From Methylobacterium sp. (GTDB lineage: Bacteria > Pseudomonadota > Alphaproteobacteria > Rhizobiales > Beijerinckiaceae), in the NCBI GenBank assembly GCA_020253445.1, contig JADCBP010000009.1, forward strand, positions 124,001-188,000: a DNA stretch of 64,000 nucleotides, read 5' to 3'. Positions within the stretch are counted from its first letter, which is position 1; each line of letters begins with the position of its first letter. The translations under genes were made by a program, and so were the position numbers. Under the pieces are notes generated by a model that ran no database searches, was not told the DNA's origin, and saw only the letters and a program-made list of their open reading frames with translations. Of this stretch, positions 18,980 to 27,684 are shown in pieces.

Positions 18980-19828
18980 ATGGATATCGCTTTTCCCTGG
19001 AATGACCGCCAAGGCCGTTTCGCACCTCTGAAGGCCTTGGCGCTCGCGGGTATCATCGCGCCGGGCCTGTGGATCGGCGGGCATGGGCTGAACGGCACGC
19101 TGGGCGCGAAGCCGCTGGAAGTCGCGTTGCATGAAACCGGCCTCTGGGCCGTGCGGCTACTGCTGGTGACGCTGGCGATCACGCCTCTCCGGCTCATTAC
19201 CGGCTGGGGAAAGCTCATGCAGTTGCGCCGCATGCTCGGCGTGGCGGCGCTCGCCTATACGCTCATCCACCTGTTCCTGTATGTCGTGCAGCAGCGCTAC
19301 GACCTTGTTGTCGTGGTGCTGGAGATCATCAAGCGTTTCTATCTCACCATCGGCTTCGTGGCCCTCGCGGCGATGGTCGCCTTGGGTGTCACCTCGACGG
19401 ATGGTTCCATCCGCCGGATGGGCGCGGAGAGCTGGAACAGGCTGCACCGGCTCATCTATCCGCTCACCGTGCTCGCGATTTTCCACGCCTTCCTGCAGGC
19501 GAAGATCAATGTGAGCGAGGAGGTGGTGCAGATCGGCGTGTTCGTCGTGCTCATGGCCGTGCGGTTTCTGCACAGGGGGCGCCGGCTCAATGTCTGGTCG
19601 CTGCTGGCGCTTGCGCTCCTCGCCGTGCCGCTGACGGCCGGGCTGGAGGCGCTCTGGTATGGCCTCGCGACGGGTGTGCCGTGGCGGCGCATTCTCGATG
19701 CAAACCTCATGCTCGCGCTTGCGCCACGCCCGGCTGTGGTGGTGGGGTTGCTCGCGCTGGTGCTTCCTCTGCTCGCGATTTTCCGTGCCCGGCCTTCCGC
19801 CGCCGGCACGCGCCGTGCTAGCCTTTGA
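18980..19828 (+). CDS. msrQ: MsrQ-like heme membrane subunit (ferric-reductase-like domain)
   Basis: Inner-membrane protein of 282 residues with about six hydrophobic segments. The family patterns are present: [20 protein letters not shown] and [21 protein letters not shown], each with a heme-binding His. MsrQ passes electrons to periplasmic MsrP, which repairs oxidised methionine. MsrP is not in this window. The gene lies inside the urease operon, 69 bp after ureC and 29 bp before ureE, in the same direction. This is unusual, so either the gene is a passenger or the operon needs a membrane redox function. Start chosen at the ATG 18980. The call rests on sequence pattern; a generic ferric-reductase-like protein is an alternative. 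Confidence 0.82.
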   Translation: MDIAFPWNDRQGRFAPLKALALAGIIAPGLWIGGHGLNGTLGAKPLEVALHETGLWAVRLLLVTLAITPLRLITGWGKLMQLRRMLGVAALAYTLIHLFLYVVQQRYDLVVVVLEIIKRFYLTIGFVALAAMVALGVTSTDGSIRRMGAESWNRLHRLIYPLTVLAIFHAFLQAKINVSEEVVQIGVFVVLMAVRFLHRGRRLNVWSLLALALLAVPLTAGLEALWYGLATGVPWRRILDANLMLALAPRPAVVVGLLALVLPLLAIFRARPSAAGTRRASL

Positions 19829-19857
19829 TGCCCGCATCAAGACCTTGGAGAGCCCTC

Positions 19858-20475
19858 ATGATCCGCGCCACGGAAGTCATCGCCCGGGGAGATTGGCGCG
19901 GCGATCCCGCCGATACCGTGGTGCTCGATTTCGATGATCGCCATCGCCGCCGCTTCGCCATGGAAGGCGTGGGCGGCCTGAATTTCCTGCTCGATCTGCC
20001 GGAGGCGGTCGCCTTGCGCACGGGCGACGCGCTGAAGCTCGAGGATGGGCGCCTGGTGGAAATCCTGGGCGCGAGCGAGCCTCTGGTGGAGATCCGCGCG
20101 GAAAGCCCGGAGCATCTGCTGCGCCTCGCCTGGCATCTCGGCAACCGGCATCTGCCGGTTCAGGTCGCGGGGCAGAAGCTGCGCATCCGCCGCGACCACG
20201 TGATCGAGGCGATGGTGCAGGGCCTCGGCGGGCAGGTCAGGGCTGTCGAGGCCGCTTTCGACCCCGAGGGCGGGGCCTATGCGCAGGCGATGCATACGCA
20301 TCATCATGGCCACGATCATCATCATGATCACGGTCCTCACCACCATGATCACCATCACCATGATCACTCCCACGCCCATGCTCATGACCACGCGCATGGA
20401 GAGGGCTGTGGCTGCGGCCATGATCATGACCATCACCATGATCATCATCGCGATCACGGCCACAAGCACCGCTGA
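19858..20475 (+). CDS. ureE: Urease accessory protein UreE with long histidine-rich tail
   Basis: Nickel metallochaperone of 205 residues from the ATG at 19858. Residues 1-80 form the peptide-binding domain and 81-140 the metal-binding domain with [14 protein letters not shown] and RDHVIEAMV. The tail 146-205 has 32 histidines in 60 residues plus Cys184 and Cys186, in patterns such as [10 protein letters not shown]. The tail is longer than the one in Klebsiella UreE and should bind and store several nickel ions. It stops three bases before ureF. Confidence 0.96.
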   Translation: MIRATEVIARGDWRGDPADTVVLDFDDRHRRRFAMEGVGGLNFLLDLPEAVALRTGDALKLEDGRLVEILGASEPLVEIRAESPEHLLRLAWHLGNRHLPVQVAGQKLRIRRDHVIEAMVQGLGGQVRAVEAAFDPEGGAYAQAMHTHHHGHDHHHDHGPHHHDHHHHDHSHAHAHDHAHGEGCGCGHDHDHHHDHHRDHGHKHR

Positions 20476-20478
20476 GCC

Positions 20479-21153
20479 ATGATGAGCCTCGAATTCCAGC
20501 GTCAGGCGTGGTTCTCGCCGGCCTTTCCGGTCGGCGGCTTCGCCTATTCGCATGGCATCGAGGCGGCGGTGGAGGAGGGGATCGTCACCAACGGTGCCGC
20601 CCTCGCGGGCTGGATCGGTGACATTCTCAGCCTGGGCACGGGCCGCAACGACGCGATCCTGCTCGGGGAAGCGTGGCGCCTCTCGGCCGACGGGGATGCG
20701 AGCGCCTTGCACGAACTTTCCGATCTTGCGCTTGCGCTGTCGCAGGCCGCCGAGCGGCGGCTCGAAAGCGCGCAGCAGGGCACGAGCTTTCTCTCGCTCG
20801 TCCGCCGCGCCTGGCCGCATCCGCGTCTTGCGAGCCTCTGGCCTCAGGAGGGGCGGGAAATCGCTTTCCCGGTTGCGGTTGGCCTTGCCGGCGGCCTTCA
20901 TGGCCAGCCGCTCGATGCACTGGCCGCGAGTTATCTGCAGGCCTTCGCGGGAAACCTGCTCGCGTCCGGCATTCGCCTCGCCATCATCGGGCAGGGCGAG
21001 GCGCAGCAGCGGCTCGCGGAGCTGCAGCCCCTTGTTCTCGAAGTGGCGCGGGCTTCCCTCCTGCCGCTTTCCGCGCTTGGCGGCTCGGCCCTGATGGCCG
21101 ACCTCATGGCGCTTCGGCACGAAACCCTCGACGGGAGGCTTTTCCGCTCATGA
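20479..21153 (+). CDS. ureF: Urease accessory protein UreF
   Basis: Cytoplasmic accessory factor of 224 residues that links UreD to UreG. The start has two adjacent ATGs (20479 and 20482). The diagnostic [23 protein letters not shown] occurs near the N-terminus in two pieces, and the helical pattern continues. The stop codon TGA overlaps the ureG ATG (ATGA). No unusual features. Confidence 0.95.
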   Translation: MMSLEFQRQAWFSPAFPVGGFAYSHGIEAAVEEGIVTNGAALAGWIGDILSLGTGRNDAILLGEAWRLSADGDASALHELSDLALALSQAAERRLESAQQGTSFLSLVRRAWPHPRLASLWPQEGREIAFPVAVGLAGGLHGQPLDALAASYLQAFAGNLLASGIRLAIIGQGEAQQRLAELQPLVLEVARASLLPLSALGGSALMADLMALRHETLDGRLFRS

Positions 21154-21767
21154 ATGGACCTCTTCGCATCGGCATTGGCGGCCCGGTCGGTTCGGGCAAG
21201 ACGACCCTCACCGCCGCCCTCTGCCAGCGCCTGCGCGGTTCCTGCGATCTCGCGGTGATCACCAACGACATCTACACGAAAGAGGATGCCGAAATTCTCG
21301 CGCGGCTGCAGGCCCTGCCGCTGGAACGGATCATGGGCGTGGAAACAGGTGGCTGCCCGCATACGGCGATCCGCGAGGATTGCTCGCTGAACCTTCATGC
21401 CATCGCCGAAATGCGCAAGAAATTTCCGGCCCTGGAACTGATCCTCATCGAAAGCGGCGGCGACAACCTCGCCGCGACCTTCTCGCCGGATCTCGCGGAT
21501 CTCACGCTTTACGTCATCGATGTCGCGCAGGGCGAGAAAATCCCGCGAAAGGGCGGACCGGGCATCACGCGATCCGACCTGCTGGTCATCAACAAGACCG
21601 ATCTCGCGCCGCATGTCGGAGCGGACCTCGCCGTGATGGCGAGGGATGCCGCGAACCAGCGTGGCCCGCGCCCGTTTGTCTTCACAAACCTGAAGACCGG
21701 CGAGGGCGTGGCTGAGATCATCGCCTTCCTGCAAAAGCGCGGGGGACTTTCGCTGAAGGCGGCCTGA
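21150..21767 (+). CDS. ureG: Urease accessory GTPase UreG
   Basis: SIMIBI-class GTPase of 205 residues that couples GTP hydrolysis to nickel delivery. P-loop GPVGSGKT at 11-18, the metal-binding [15 protein letters not shown] (CPH motif), ESGGDNL and the NKTDL specificity motif are all present. It overlaps ureF at its ATG and is the last gene of the cluster; the next gene is on the other strand. No terminator was obvious after it. Confidence 0.98.
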   Translation: MNGPLRIGIGGPVGSGKTTLTAALCQRLRGSCDLAVITNDIYTKEDAEILARLQALPLERIMGVETGGCPHTAIREDCSLNLHAIAEMRKKFPALELILIESGGDNLAATFSPDLADLTLYVIDVAQGEKIPRKGGPGITRSDLLVINKTDLAPHVGADLAVMARDAANQRGPRPFVFTNLKTGEGVAEIIAFLQKRGGLSLKAA

Positions 21768-21777
21768 TTTCCTAACC

Positions 21778-22155
21778 TCAAGCCGGTTCGATCAGGCTCA
21801 CCGTGAAAGTGTGCATCACGCCGTCTTCATCGCGGATCGACACGTAATCGCCGATATTGAAGCTGTGGGCACCGAAGCGGAAGCCCGCCTCGTCATCCTC
21901 GTCGCCGGCGATGTCGTAGGTGAAGGCCCAGCTGCCGCCCTTCGAACCACCGCGATGGACGAGGTGGCCGAGGTCGAATTCCTCATCCGCCCAGAAGCGG
22001 CGGACGGTGCAGGCTTGCTTCGCCTTTGCCCATTCCCCCGCCTCCAGATGCCCATTCCCGTCGAGCGGCGCGACCATCTCGTAGCCATGGGCGGCCGAGC
22101 CGTTCGGATACTCCTTGCTGCGGGCAAGGGTGAGCGTGATGCGCTGAAGCGGCAT
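21778..22155 (-). CDS. Conserved hypothetical protein
   Basis: 125 residues, no signal peptide and no membrane segment. The sequence is acidic and looks like a single folded domain: MPLQRITLTLARSKEYP, HGYEMVAPLDGNGHLE, RRFWADEEFDLGHLVHR and a C-terminal DYVSIRDEDGVMHTFTVS. I do not recognise a family with a known function. Its stop lies 10 bp from that of ureG (convergent), and it diverges from the next gene. Codon use is like that of its neighbours. Confidence 0.8.
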   Translation of the reverse strand: MPLQRITLTLARSKEYPNGSAAHGYEMVAPLDGNGHLEAGEWAKAKQACTVRRFWADEEFDLGHLVHRGGSKGGSWAFTYDIAGDEDDEAGFRFGAHSFNIGDYVSIRDEDGVMHTFTVSLIEPA

Positions 22156-22332
22156 GGAAAACTCCTGAGGGGCAACCGGTGATCTGATCTTCAGAATTCC
22201 CTATTTGCGTATCCGGGTCCATGATCTTCATCAAGGCGGGCCGGCAAGGCGGCGAGCCTTGCCGTTTGCCGGAATGCTCGCCCTCGGCTATGTCCGGAAG
22301 GAAAGCTTTTTTGGAATTTGCCGGAGCGGCAT

Positions 22333-23460
22333 GTGGACGACAACGGAGAAAGGGGTGGAGGTGCCGCGGAGGCGCCTGCCGAAAACGTGGCTGCGCCGCG
22401 CCTGCTTCTGCGCTCCGGCGCGCGCCCGGGTCCGGAAGCCGTCCGGTTCGGCAGGCCCGGCGGTCGCGATCCGCGTTATGCCGCGCTCGATCTCGGCACC
22501 AACAATTGTCGCCTGCTCATTGCCCGGCCGGATGGCGACGGCTTCCGCGTAGTCGATGCCTTCTCGCGCATCGTGCGGTTGGGCGAGGGAATCGCGACCA
22601 CCGGCAACCTCTCGGATGGCGCGATCGAGCGCACGCTCGAGGCGCTGGCCGTGTGCCGCCGGAAGATCGAGGAGCGTAACGTCTCCCGCGTCCGGCTGGT
22701 CACCACCGAAGCCTGCCGTGTCGCTCGGAATGGCGCGGCCTTTCTGGCGCGCGTGCGCCATGAACTTGGTCTCGAACTGGAACTGCTCGACCGCCGATCC
22801 GAGGCCCTGCTCGCCGCGGCCGGATGTTCGGCGCTGGCGCACAAGCAGGCCGAGAGCGTCGTGCTCTTCGATATCGGCGGCGGCTCGACCGAACTGGTCT
22901 GGCTGGCAATGCGGGAGAAGGCCGTGGCACCCGGCGAACCGGGAATCGCCAGTCGCGTGCGTGCCTGGGCTTCGCTTCCGGTGGGCGTCGTGACGCTCGC
23001 CGAGCGCCATGGTGGCGTGGACGTGACGCGTGACACTTTCGAGGCCATGGTGGCGGAGACGCGTTCGGCGCTTGCCGATTTCGCCGAGGCTGCGCGGCCG
23101 GCCACCGGTGGCGCCGGCTTCCATCTGCTGGGCACCTCCGGCACGGTCACGACGCTTGGTGGCCTGCATCTCGGGCTCGAGAAATATGATCGCCGCCGCG
23201 TGGATGGCTTGTGGATGCGCAAGGGGGAGGTGGATGCGGCGATCGAGAACCTCATCGACATGCCCTATGCCGCGCGGGCCGCGAATGGCTGCATCGGGCG
23301 TGACCGCGCCGATCTCGTCATTGCCGGGGCCGCGATTTTCGAAGCGATCCGCCGTGCCTTTCCCTCCGAGACCATGCGCATCGGCGATCGGGGCCTGCGC
23401 GAGGGCATGCTGATCGAGATGATGCGCGCCGATGGCGTGCTGAACAGGCACCGCCGATGA
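22333..23460 (+). CDS. Ppx/GppA family phosphatase
   Basis: Actin-like ATPase-fold phosphatase of 375 residues from the GTG at 22333, which has GGAG seven bases upstream; a TTG at 22318 is the alternative. Motifs: ALDLGTNNCRLLI near residue 48, VTTEACRVARN, DIGGGSTELVW and GTSGTVTTLGG. Relatives hydrolyse exopolyphosphate or guanosine pentaphosphate. The protein is shorter than full-length Ppx, lacking its C-terminal HD-type domain. The first 40 residues are Gly/Ala/Arg-rich and may be partly untranslated. The gene overlaps rlmE by ATGA. Confidence 0.9.
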   Translation: MDDNGERGGGAAEAPAENVAAPRLLLRSGARPGPEAVRFGRPGGRDPRYAALDLGTNNCRLLIARPDGDGFRVVDAFSRIVRLGEGIATTGNLSDGAIERTLEALAVCRRKIEERNVSRVRLVTTEACRVARNGAAFLARVRHELGLELELLDRRSEALLAAAGCSALAHKQAESVVLFDIGGGSTELVWLAMREKAVAPGEPGIASRVRAWASLPVGVVTLAERHGGVDVTRDTFEAMVAETRSALADFAEAARPATGGAGFHLLGTSGTVTTLGGLHLGLEKYDRRRVDGLWMRKGEVDAAIENLIDMPYAARAANGCIGRDRADLVIAGAAIFEAIRRAFPSETMRIGDRGLREGMLIEMMRADGVLNRHRR

Positions 23461-24257
23461 CGGACAAGCCCAAAGATCCCCCGATGAAAAACCACACGCC
23501 CGGCAAGCAGAAGGGCAAGGCCAGGGTTTCGGGCCGCGAAATGGCGGTGCGCCTGCGCACAGCCGGCAAGCGCACCACGAGCCAGCAGAAATGGCTCGAG
23601 CGGCAATTGAACGACCCTTACGTCGCCAGGGCCAAGGCGGAGGGCTGGCGCAGCCGCGCGGCCTACAAGTTCAAGGAAATCGACGACAAGTATCACCTGC
23701 TGAAGCCGGGCATGCGCATCATCGACCTCGGCTGCGCGCCCGGAGGCTGGTGCCAGCTCGCGGCCGAGCGCGTGCGCGCGGCGGATGAGGGCACCTCCGG
23801 CCCGGCCGATGCGGGCGAAAAACTGCCCGGCGGTTTTTCGCGGCAAGCATCGGCCAAGGGAAAAGTGATCGGCGTCGATCTTCTCCCGGTTGATCCCATC
23901 CCCGGCGTGAAGCTGCTGGAGATGGATTTCATGAGCCCCGAAGCCGATGACCGCCTCAAGGCCGAGCTTGGCGGGCTGGCCGATGGCGTTCTCTCGGACA
24001 TGGCGGCGAATACCACGGGGCACAAGAAGACCGATCACCTGCGCATCATCGGCCTTGCGGAAGCGGCGGTGGCCTTCGCCCGCGAAGTGCTGGCGCCTGG
24101 CGGCTTCTTCCTGTGCAAGCTCTTCCAGGGCGGGGATACGGCGAAGCTCGTGACCGAACTCAAGCGCGATTTCGCGACCGTGCGCCACGTGAAGCCTCAG
24201 GCGAGCCGCGCCGATTCAAGCGAGCTCTATGTGCTGGCGACGGGATTCCGGGGATAG
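23457..24257 (+). CDS. rlmE: 23S rRNA (uridine2552-2'-O)-methyltransferase RlmE (FtsJ/RrmJ)
   Basis: SAM-dependent methyltransferase of 266 residues, longer than the E. coli enzyme of about 209. The K-D-K-E tetrad is present: Lys71 in SRAAYKFKEI, Asp181 in LSDMAANTTG, Lys221 in FLCKLFQGGD, and the Glu in SSELYVLATGF. The SAM site IIDLGCAPGGW is near 88-98. Extra length comes from a basic N-terminal extension of about 50 residues and an insertion at about 108-135 (Gly/Ser/Ala-rich, after the SAM loop). It methylates U2552 in the ribosomal A-loop. The stop codon TAG is the first part of a palindromic repeat element. Confidence 0.93.
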   Translation: MTDKPKDPPMKNHTPGKQKGKARVSGREMAVRLRTAGKRTTSQQKWLERQLNDPYVARAKAEGWRSRAAYKFKEIDDKYHLLKPGMRIIDLGCAPGGWCQLAAERVRAADEGTSGPADAGEKLPGGFSRQASAKGKVIGVDLLPVDPIPGVKLLEMDFMSPEADDRLKAELGGLADGVLSDMAANTTGHKKTDHLRIIGLAEAAVAFAREVLAPGGFFLCKLFQGGDTAKLVTELKRDFATVRHVKPQASRADSSELYVLATGFRG

Positions 24258-24302
24258 AGCATTTTCCGATCCACTGGATACCGGTTGGTCGAAGAAAATG
24301 CG
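24256..24302. repeat. Palindromic repeat element, copy A
   Basis: 47-bp copy of the element also found at 35083-35130 and 50005-50052. Its ends GCATTTTC and GAAAATGC pair perfectly. The first two bases belong to the rlmE stop codon. The downstream stretch to about 24355 (cgatcaagcaaagagatag... region) looks like a longer version of the same element. See findings. Confidence 0.8.
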
Positions 24303-24359
24303 ATCAAGCAAAGAGATAGAGCATCCGAGCTCATTCAATCAGATCGCAATCCGCTCCAG

Positions 24360-24593
24360 TCACTTTCCCAGGTTTTCGTCCATCCATGCCTCGATGTCAT
24401 CAAGGCTCGCGCAGAACGGGTAATCCTGGTCGCCGAAGACGATCTTCATCGTCTCGCCGTCGCGCAGCATGTAGCCGCCATGGGCCAGAACCCGCTTGTC
24501 CGGCTTCTGGCAGGTCATGATATGCAAATTGTAGCGGATGGCGAGGCGCTTCGCCCGCCGCTCGCGCGAGGCAATGGCTTCTTTCCGACTCAT
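24360..24593 (-). CDS. Small conserved hypothetical protein
   Basis: 77 residues. The N-terminus is basic and helical (RKEAIASRERRAKRLAIRYN), then TCQKPDKRVLAHGGYMLRDG and an acidic C-terminus with FGDQDYPFCASLDDIEAWMDENL. The ATG is preceded by GGAG-TAAGG, a good ribosome-binding site, and codon use matches the genome. I do not recognise a functional family. It is isolated between rlmE (convergent) and the amidohydrolase. Confidence 0.72.
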   Translation of the reverse strand: MSRKEAIASRERRAKRLAIRYNLHIMTCQKPDKRVLAHGGYMLRDGETMKIVFGDQDYPFCASLDDIEAWMDENLGK

Positions 24594-25093
24594 GCGAGCC
24601 TTACTCCCACTCGATTATTGACCGGCTCGACAACCGTCTTGCTGTGATCCCGATGCTTATCCGGATGAAACCAGAATCCCTGGTTGAATTTTGCGCGGTT
24701 GCGCCGACGGAGCAACAGGGGATCTGCGTCGCGGTTCAAGGCGCAAAGCCGATCGCCCCTTGCGGTGAGCGGGGCGGCGAAGACCGCCGGGGGCTGCTGG
24801 CCGAGGGCGGAATGAGGCCGTATTGACTGATTATCCGGTTTGAGGAATTGATTCCATCAGTGGCGATAACGTTCCGGGTCCCAATCATGGCCAGGTGTTT
24901 GGTTGCGAGGTCCAGCATCGGATCCCGCTCGTGGCCGATGCGGATCTGCATGAATCCCTCATCACCAACGGGAAGCCGGAGGCCAGGAACGCTTTGACGG
25001 GTTCCGGCTTTGGTCTTGACCGGCATGAGGGTAATGCGCCCTTGCTCATCTCCGCCTTCCTTATTGCCCGCAACCAAGCCCGAGAGACCCGCC
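24594..25093. other. 500-bp region without an assignable gene
   Basis: No recognised gene. An open minus-strand frame from 25095 to 24736 would encode about 120 residues that look protein-like (ERDPMLDLATKHLA), and a plus-strand frame from 24895 to the amidohydrolase start is also open. Neither has a known family or a clear ribosome-binding site. The base composition is slightly lower in GC than the flanks. It may be a decayed gene or an island remnant. Confidence 0.4.
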
Positions 25094-26329
25094 ATGGCCG
25101 CAACGCTGATCACCAATGCCCGCATCGTCGATGGCACCGCCGATCGCCCGACCGATCCCGTGAATGTGCTGATCGAGGGCGGAATCATCCGCGAGGTCGG
25201 CGCGAAGGTTCGCGGCGGGAAGGCGCGGGTGATCGATGTGGGACGCCGCACGCTGATGCCCGGCCTGATCGACGCCCATGTGCATGTGGTGGCCGTGAGC
25301 GCCAATCTCGGCACCAATGCCGAATTGCCGGATTCGCTCGTCACGGCGCGCTCGTTCAAGGTGATGAACGGCATGCTGATGCGCGGCTTCACCACCGTGC
25401 GCGATGTCGGCGGGGCCGATCACGGGCTGGAGGTCGCGGCGGAGGAGGGGCCCATCCCCGCGCCGCGCCTCGTGCGTTCGGGCAAGGCGCTCAGCCAGAC
25501 CGGCGGGCATTGCGATTTCCGCGGCCGCTTCAACGATCGCCCCGCAATCCAGAGCGGCTTCCGCCTCGGCGCGCTGGGCCGGCTCTGCGATGGCGTGGCC
25601 GAGGTGCGAAAAGCGGCCCGCGAGGAAATCAAGCAGGGCGCGGCCTTCATCAAGATCATGGCGAATGGCGGCGTGGCCTCGCCGACGGATCCCATCCACT
25701 TCCTCGGTTTCGCGCGCGAGGAAATCCTCGCGGCGGTGGAGGAAGCGAAGAATGCAGGGACTTATGTCTCCGCGCATCTCTACACGGCCGAGGCCATCCA
25801 GCGCGCGGTGGAATGCGGGGTGCATTCCCTCGAACATTGTAACCTCATCACGCCGGAGGTCGCCAAACTCGCGGCGAAGGCGGGTGCGGTGGCTGTCCCC
25901 ACGCTCGTCACTTACGACAAACTCGCTTCCGACGGCCCGAAGCTCGGCTTCCCGGCGGAATCGGTCGCGAAGATCGACGATGTGCGCCTCAAGGGCCTCG
26001 AATCCCTCGCGATCATGCGGGAGGCGGGCCTTGCCATGGCCTATGGCAGTGATCTGCTCGGCGCGATGCATGCCTATCAATCCGAGGAATTCGTCATTCG
26101 CGGCCGGGTTCTGCCGGCCAGGGAAGTCATCGCCTCGGCCACGCATGTCGCCGCGAAGCTCTGCCACATGGAGGGCCGCATCGGCGTGGTCGCGCCGGGC
26201 GCGCATGCCGATCTCATCGTGGTGGATGGCGATCCGCTGAAGGATCTCTCGCTCCTCACCGGGCAGGGTCGCCACATGCCGCTCATCCTGCGCGGCGGCA
26301 AGGTCGTGAAGCGCAAGGCCATCAACTGA
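25094..26329 (+). CDS. Amidohydrolase-superfamily enzyme, probable dipeptidase-like
   Basis: Metal-dependent hydrolase of 411 residues from the ATG at 25094. Features in order: GLIDAHVHV (HxH, near 58-66), AFIKIMANGG (Lys that can be carbamylated, near 185), SAHLYTAE (His), HSLEHCNLI (His) and AYGSDLL (Asp, near 320). This set fits a binuclear amidohydrolase. The GHCDFRGRFN segment recalls Xaa-Pro or Xaa-Arg dipeptidases of this superfamily, but I cannot fix the substrate. It is 63 bp before a LIV-type binding protein and is probably in the same transcript, so the imported compound may be its substrate. Confidence 0.87.
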   Translation: MAATLITNARIVDGTADRPTDPVNVLIEGGIIREVGAKVRGGKARVIDVGRRTLMPGLIDAHVHVVAVSANLGTNAELPDSLVTARSFKVMNGMLMRGFTTVRDVGGADHGLEVAAEEGPIPAPRLVRSGKALSQTGGHCDFRGRFNDRPAIQSGFRLGALGRLCDGVAEVRKAAREEIKQGAAFIKIMANGGVASPTDPIHFLGFAREEILAAVEEAKNAGTYVSAHLYTAEAIQRAVECGVHSLEHCNLITPEVAKLAAKAGAVAVPTLVTYDKLASDGPKLGFPAESVAKIDDVRLKGLESLAIMREAGLAMAYGSDLLGAMHAYQSEEFVIRGRVLPAREVIASATHVAAKLCHMEGRIGVVAPGAHADLIVVDGDPLKDLSLLTGQGRHMPLILRGGKVVKRKAIN

Positions 26330-26392
26330 TAAGCCAAATCCGAAACCCAAACAACCAGAAGGCGCGCATGCGCTTCAACAGGGGAGACCATC

Positions 26393-27616
26393 ATGACGAT
26401 TGATCGCAGAACCATCCTTCAGGCGGGCGCCGGCGCCCTGGCCCTCGGGCTTGCGCCGCAGGGGGCGTTCGCGCAGGCCGAGGCCTTCCGCATCGGCGCG
26501 CTGAACCCGGTGACGGGTGCCGGCAGCCCTTACGGCTCCGGCATGGCCGCGATGATCCTCGCGGCGGTCGAGGAAGTGAATGCCGCGGGCGGTGCCGGCG
26601 GCCGCCAGCTGCAGGTCTTCGCGGATGACACGCAGACCAACCCGCAATCGGCCGTGCTCGCCGCGAAAAAGCTGATCGAGGTGAACAAGGTCAACGCGAT
26701 TCTCGGCACCTGGTCCTCGGGCGTGTCGCTGGCGGTGATTCCGCTCGTGAATGATGCGAACATCCTTTTGATGCATACCTCCGGCGCGCCGGCTCTTTCC
26801 GTGCCGCCGGCCAATGCCAAGGGCTATGGCTATCGCTTCCAGGCCACGAATGACCGCTTCGGCCGCGCCTTCGCGGAGATCGCGGTGAAGGAGGGCTACA
26901 AGCGCCCGGCGACGATGGCCTTCAACAATGCCTCGGGCATCGGCAACACGCAGGGCTTCAAGAAGGCCTGGGAGGCGAAGGGCAACCAGGTGGTGGCCGA
27001 GGTCGTCTATGAACCCAATCAGCCGAGCTACCGCGCCGAGCTGCAGCGGGTGATGGCCGCGCGCCCGGATGTCATCGTGATGGGCTCCTTCCTGCCGGAT
27101 ACGACGATCATCCTGCGCGAGGCCTTCCAGACCGGCGCGAACGTGAAATGGATCATTCCCGGCTGGGCCGCGAACCCGCAGCTGGTATCCGCGCTCGGCA
27201 ACGAGCCGACCGAGGGGATCATTTCGGTCGATTCCGTCTCGAACGAGCAGGCGGCCTCCTTCGCCCGCTATGATGAAGCCTATCGCCGGAAGATGTCCCA
27301 GCCCGGCGCGTCCAATGTCTATGCCGCGATGACCTATGACATGGTGATCGCGCTGGCCTTGGCGATCGAGGCGGCCGGACCGGGTGCCGGCACGGCCCAG
27401 ATCAACGCGAAGATCCGCGAAGTGTCGAACCCTGGCGGCGAGAAGGTCTTCACCTTCGCCGATGGCAAGGCCGCGCTGAAGGCCGGCAGGAAGATCAATT
27501 ACGAGGGGGCCTCCTCGGTGCTGGATTTCGACGAGTTCGGTGATGTCACGCCCGATTTCGGCGTGTTCTTCATCACCAAGGGCAAGCTCGATCGCCGCTA
27601 CGTGGTCAAGATCTGA
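26393..27616 (+). CDS. livK: Branched-chain amino-acid type ABC transporter, substrate-binding protein
   Basis: Periplasmic type I binding protein of 407 residues. The N-terminus has a twin-arginine-like motif (DRRTILQ) and a hydrophobic stretch ending AFAQA near residue 26, suggesting Tat export. The body follows the LivK/LivJ plan: RIGALNPVTGAGSPYG, ADDTQTNPQSAVLAAKKLI, and GTWSSGVSLAVIPL. It does not show the UrtA start typical of urea-binding proteins. The ligand is likely an amino acid, dipeptide or amide; the neighbouring amidohydrolase hints at a compound that is then hydrolysed. Confidence 0.88.
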   Translation: MTIDRRTILQAGAGALALGLAPQGAFAQAEAFRIGALNPVTGAGSPYGSGMAAMILAAVEEVNAAGGAGGRQLQVFADDTQTNPQSAVLAAKKLIEVNKVNAILGTWSSGVSLAVIPLVNDANILLMHTSGAPALSVPPANAKGYGYRFQATNDRFGRAFAEIAVKEGYKRPATMAFNNASGIGNTQGFKKAWEAKGNQVVAEVVYEPNQPSYRAELQRVMAARPDVIVMGSFLPDTTIILREAFQTGANVKWIIPGWAANPQLVSALGNEPTEGIISVDSVSNEQAASFARYDEAYRRKMSQPGASNVYAAMTYDMVIALALAIEAAGPGAGTAQINAKIREVSNPGGEKVFTFADGKAALKAGRKINYEGASSVLDFDEFGDVTPDFGVFFITKGKLDRRYVVKI

Positions 27617-27684
27617 CGGCGTGGGGCCCGGCGCGCTCGCCCTCGCCGGGCCCTGACCTTCTTCCGCGTGGCATTGGTTCCCGC

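Noticed and set aside
24600-24625. Short similarity to the end of guaA (IIEWE stop against TIEWE stop)
   Set aside because: Only about 15 bases match and no other guaA sequence is nearby, so a duplicated guaA end is not supported.
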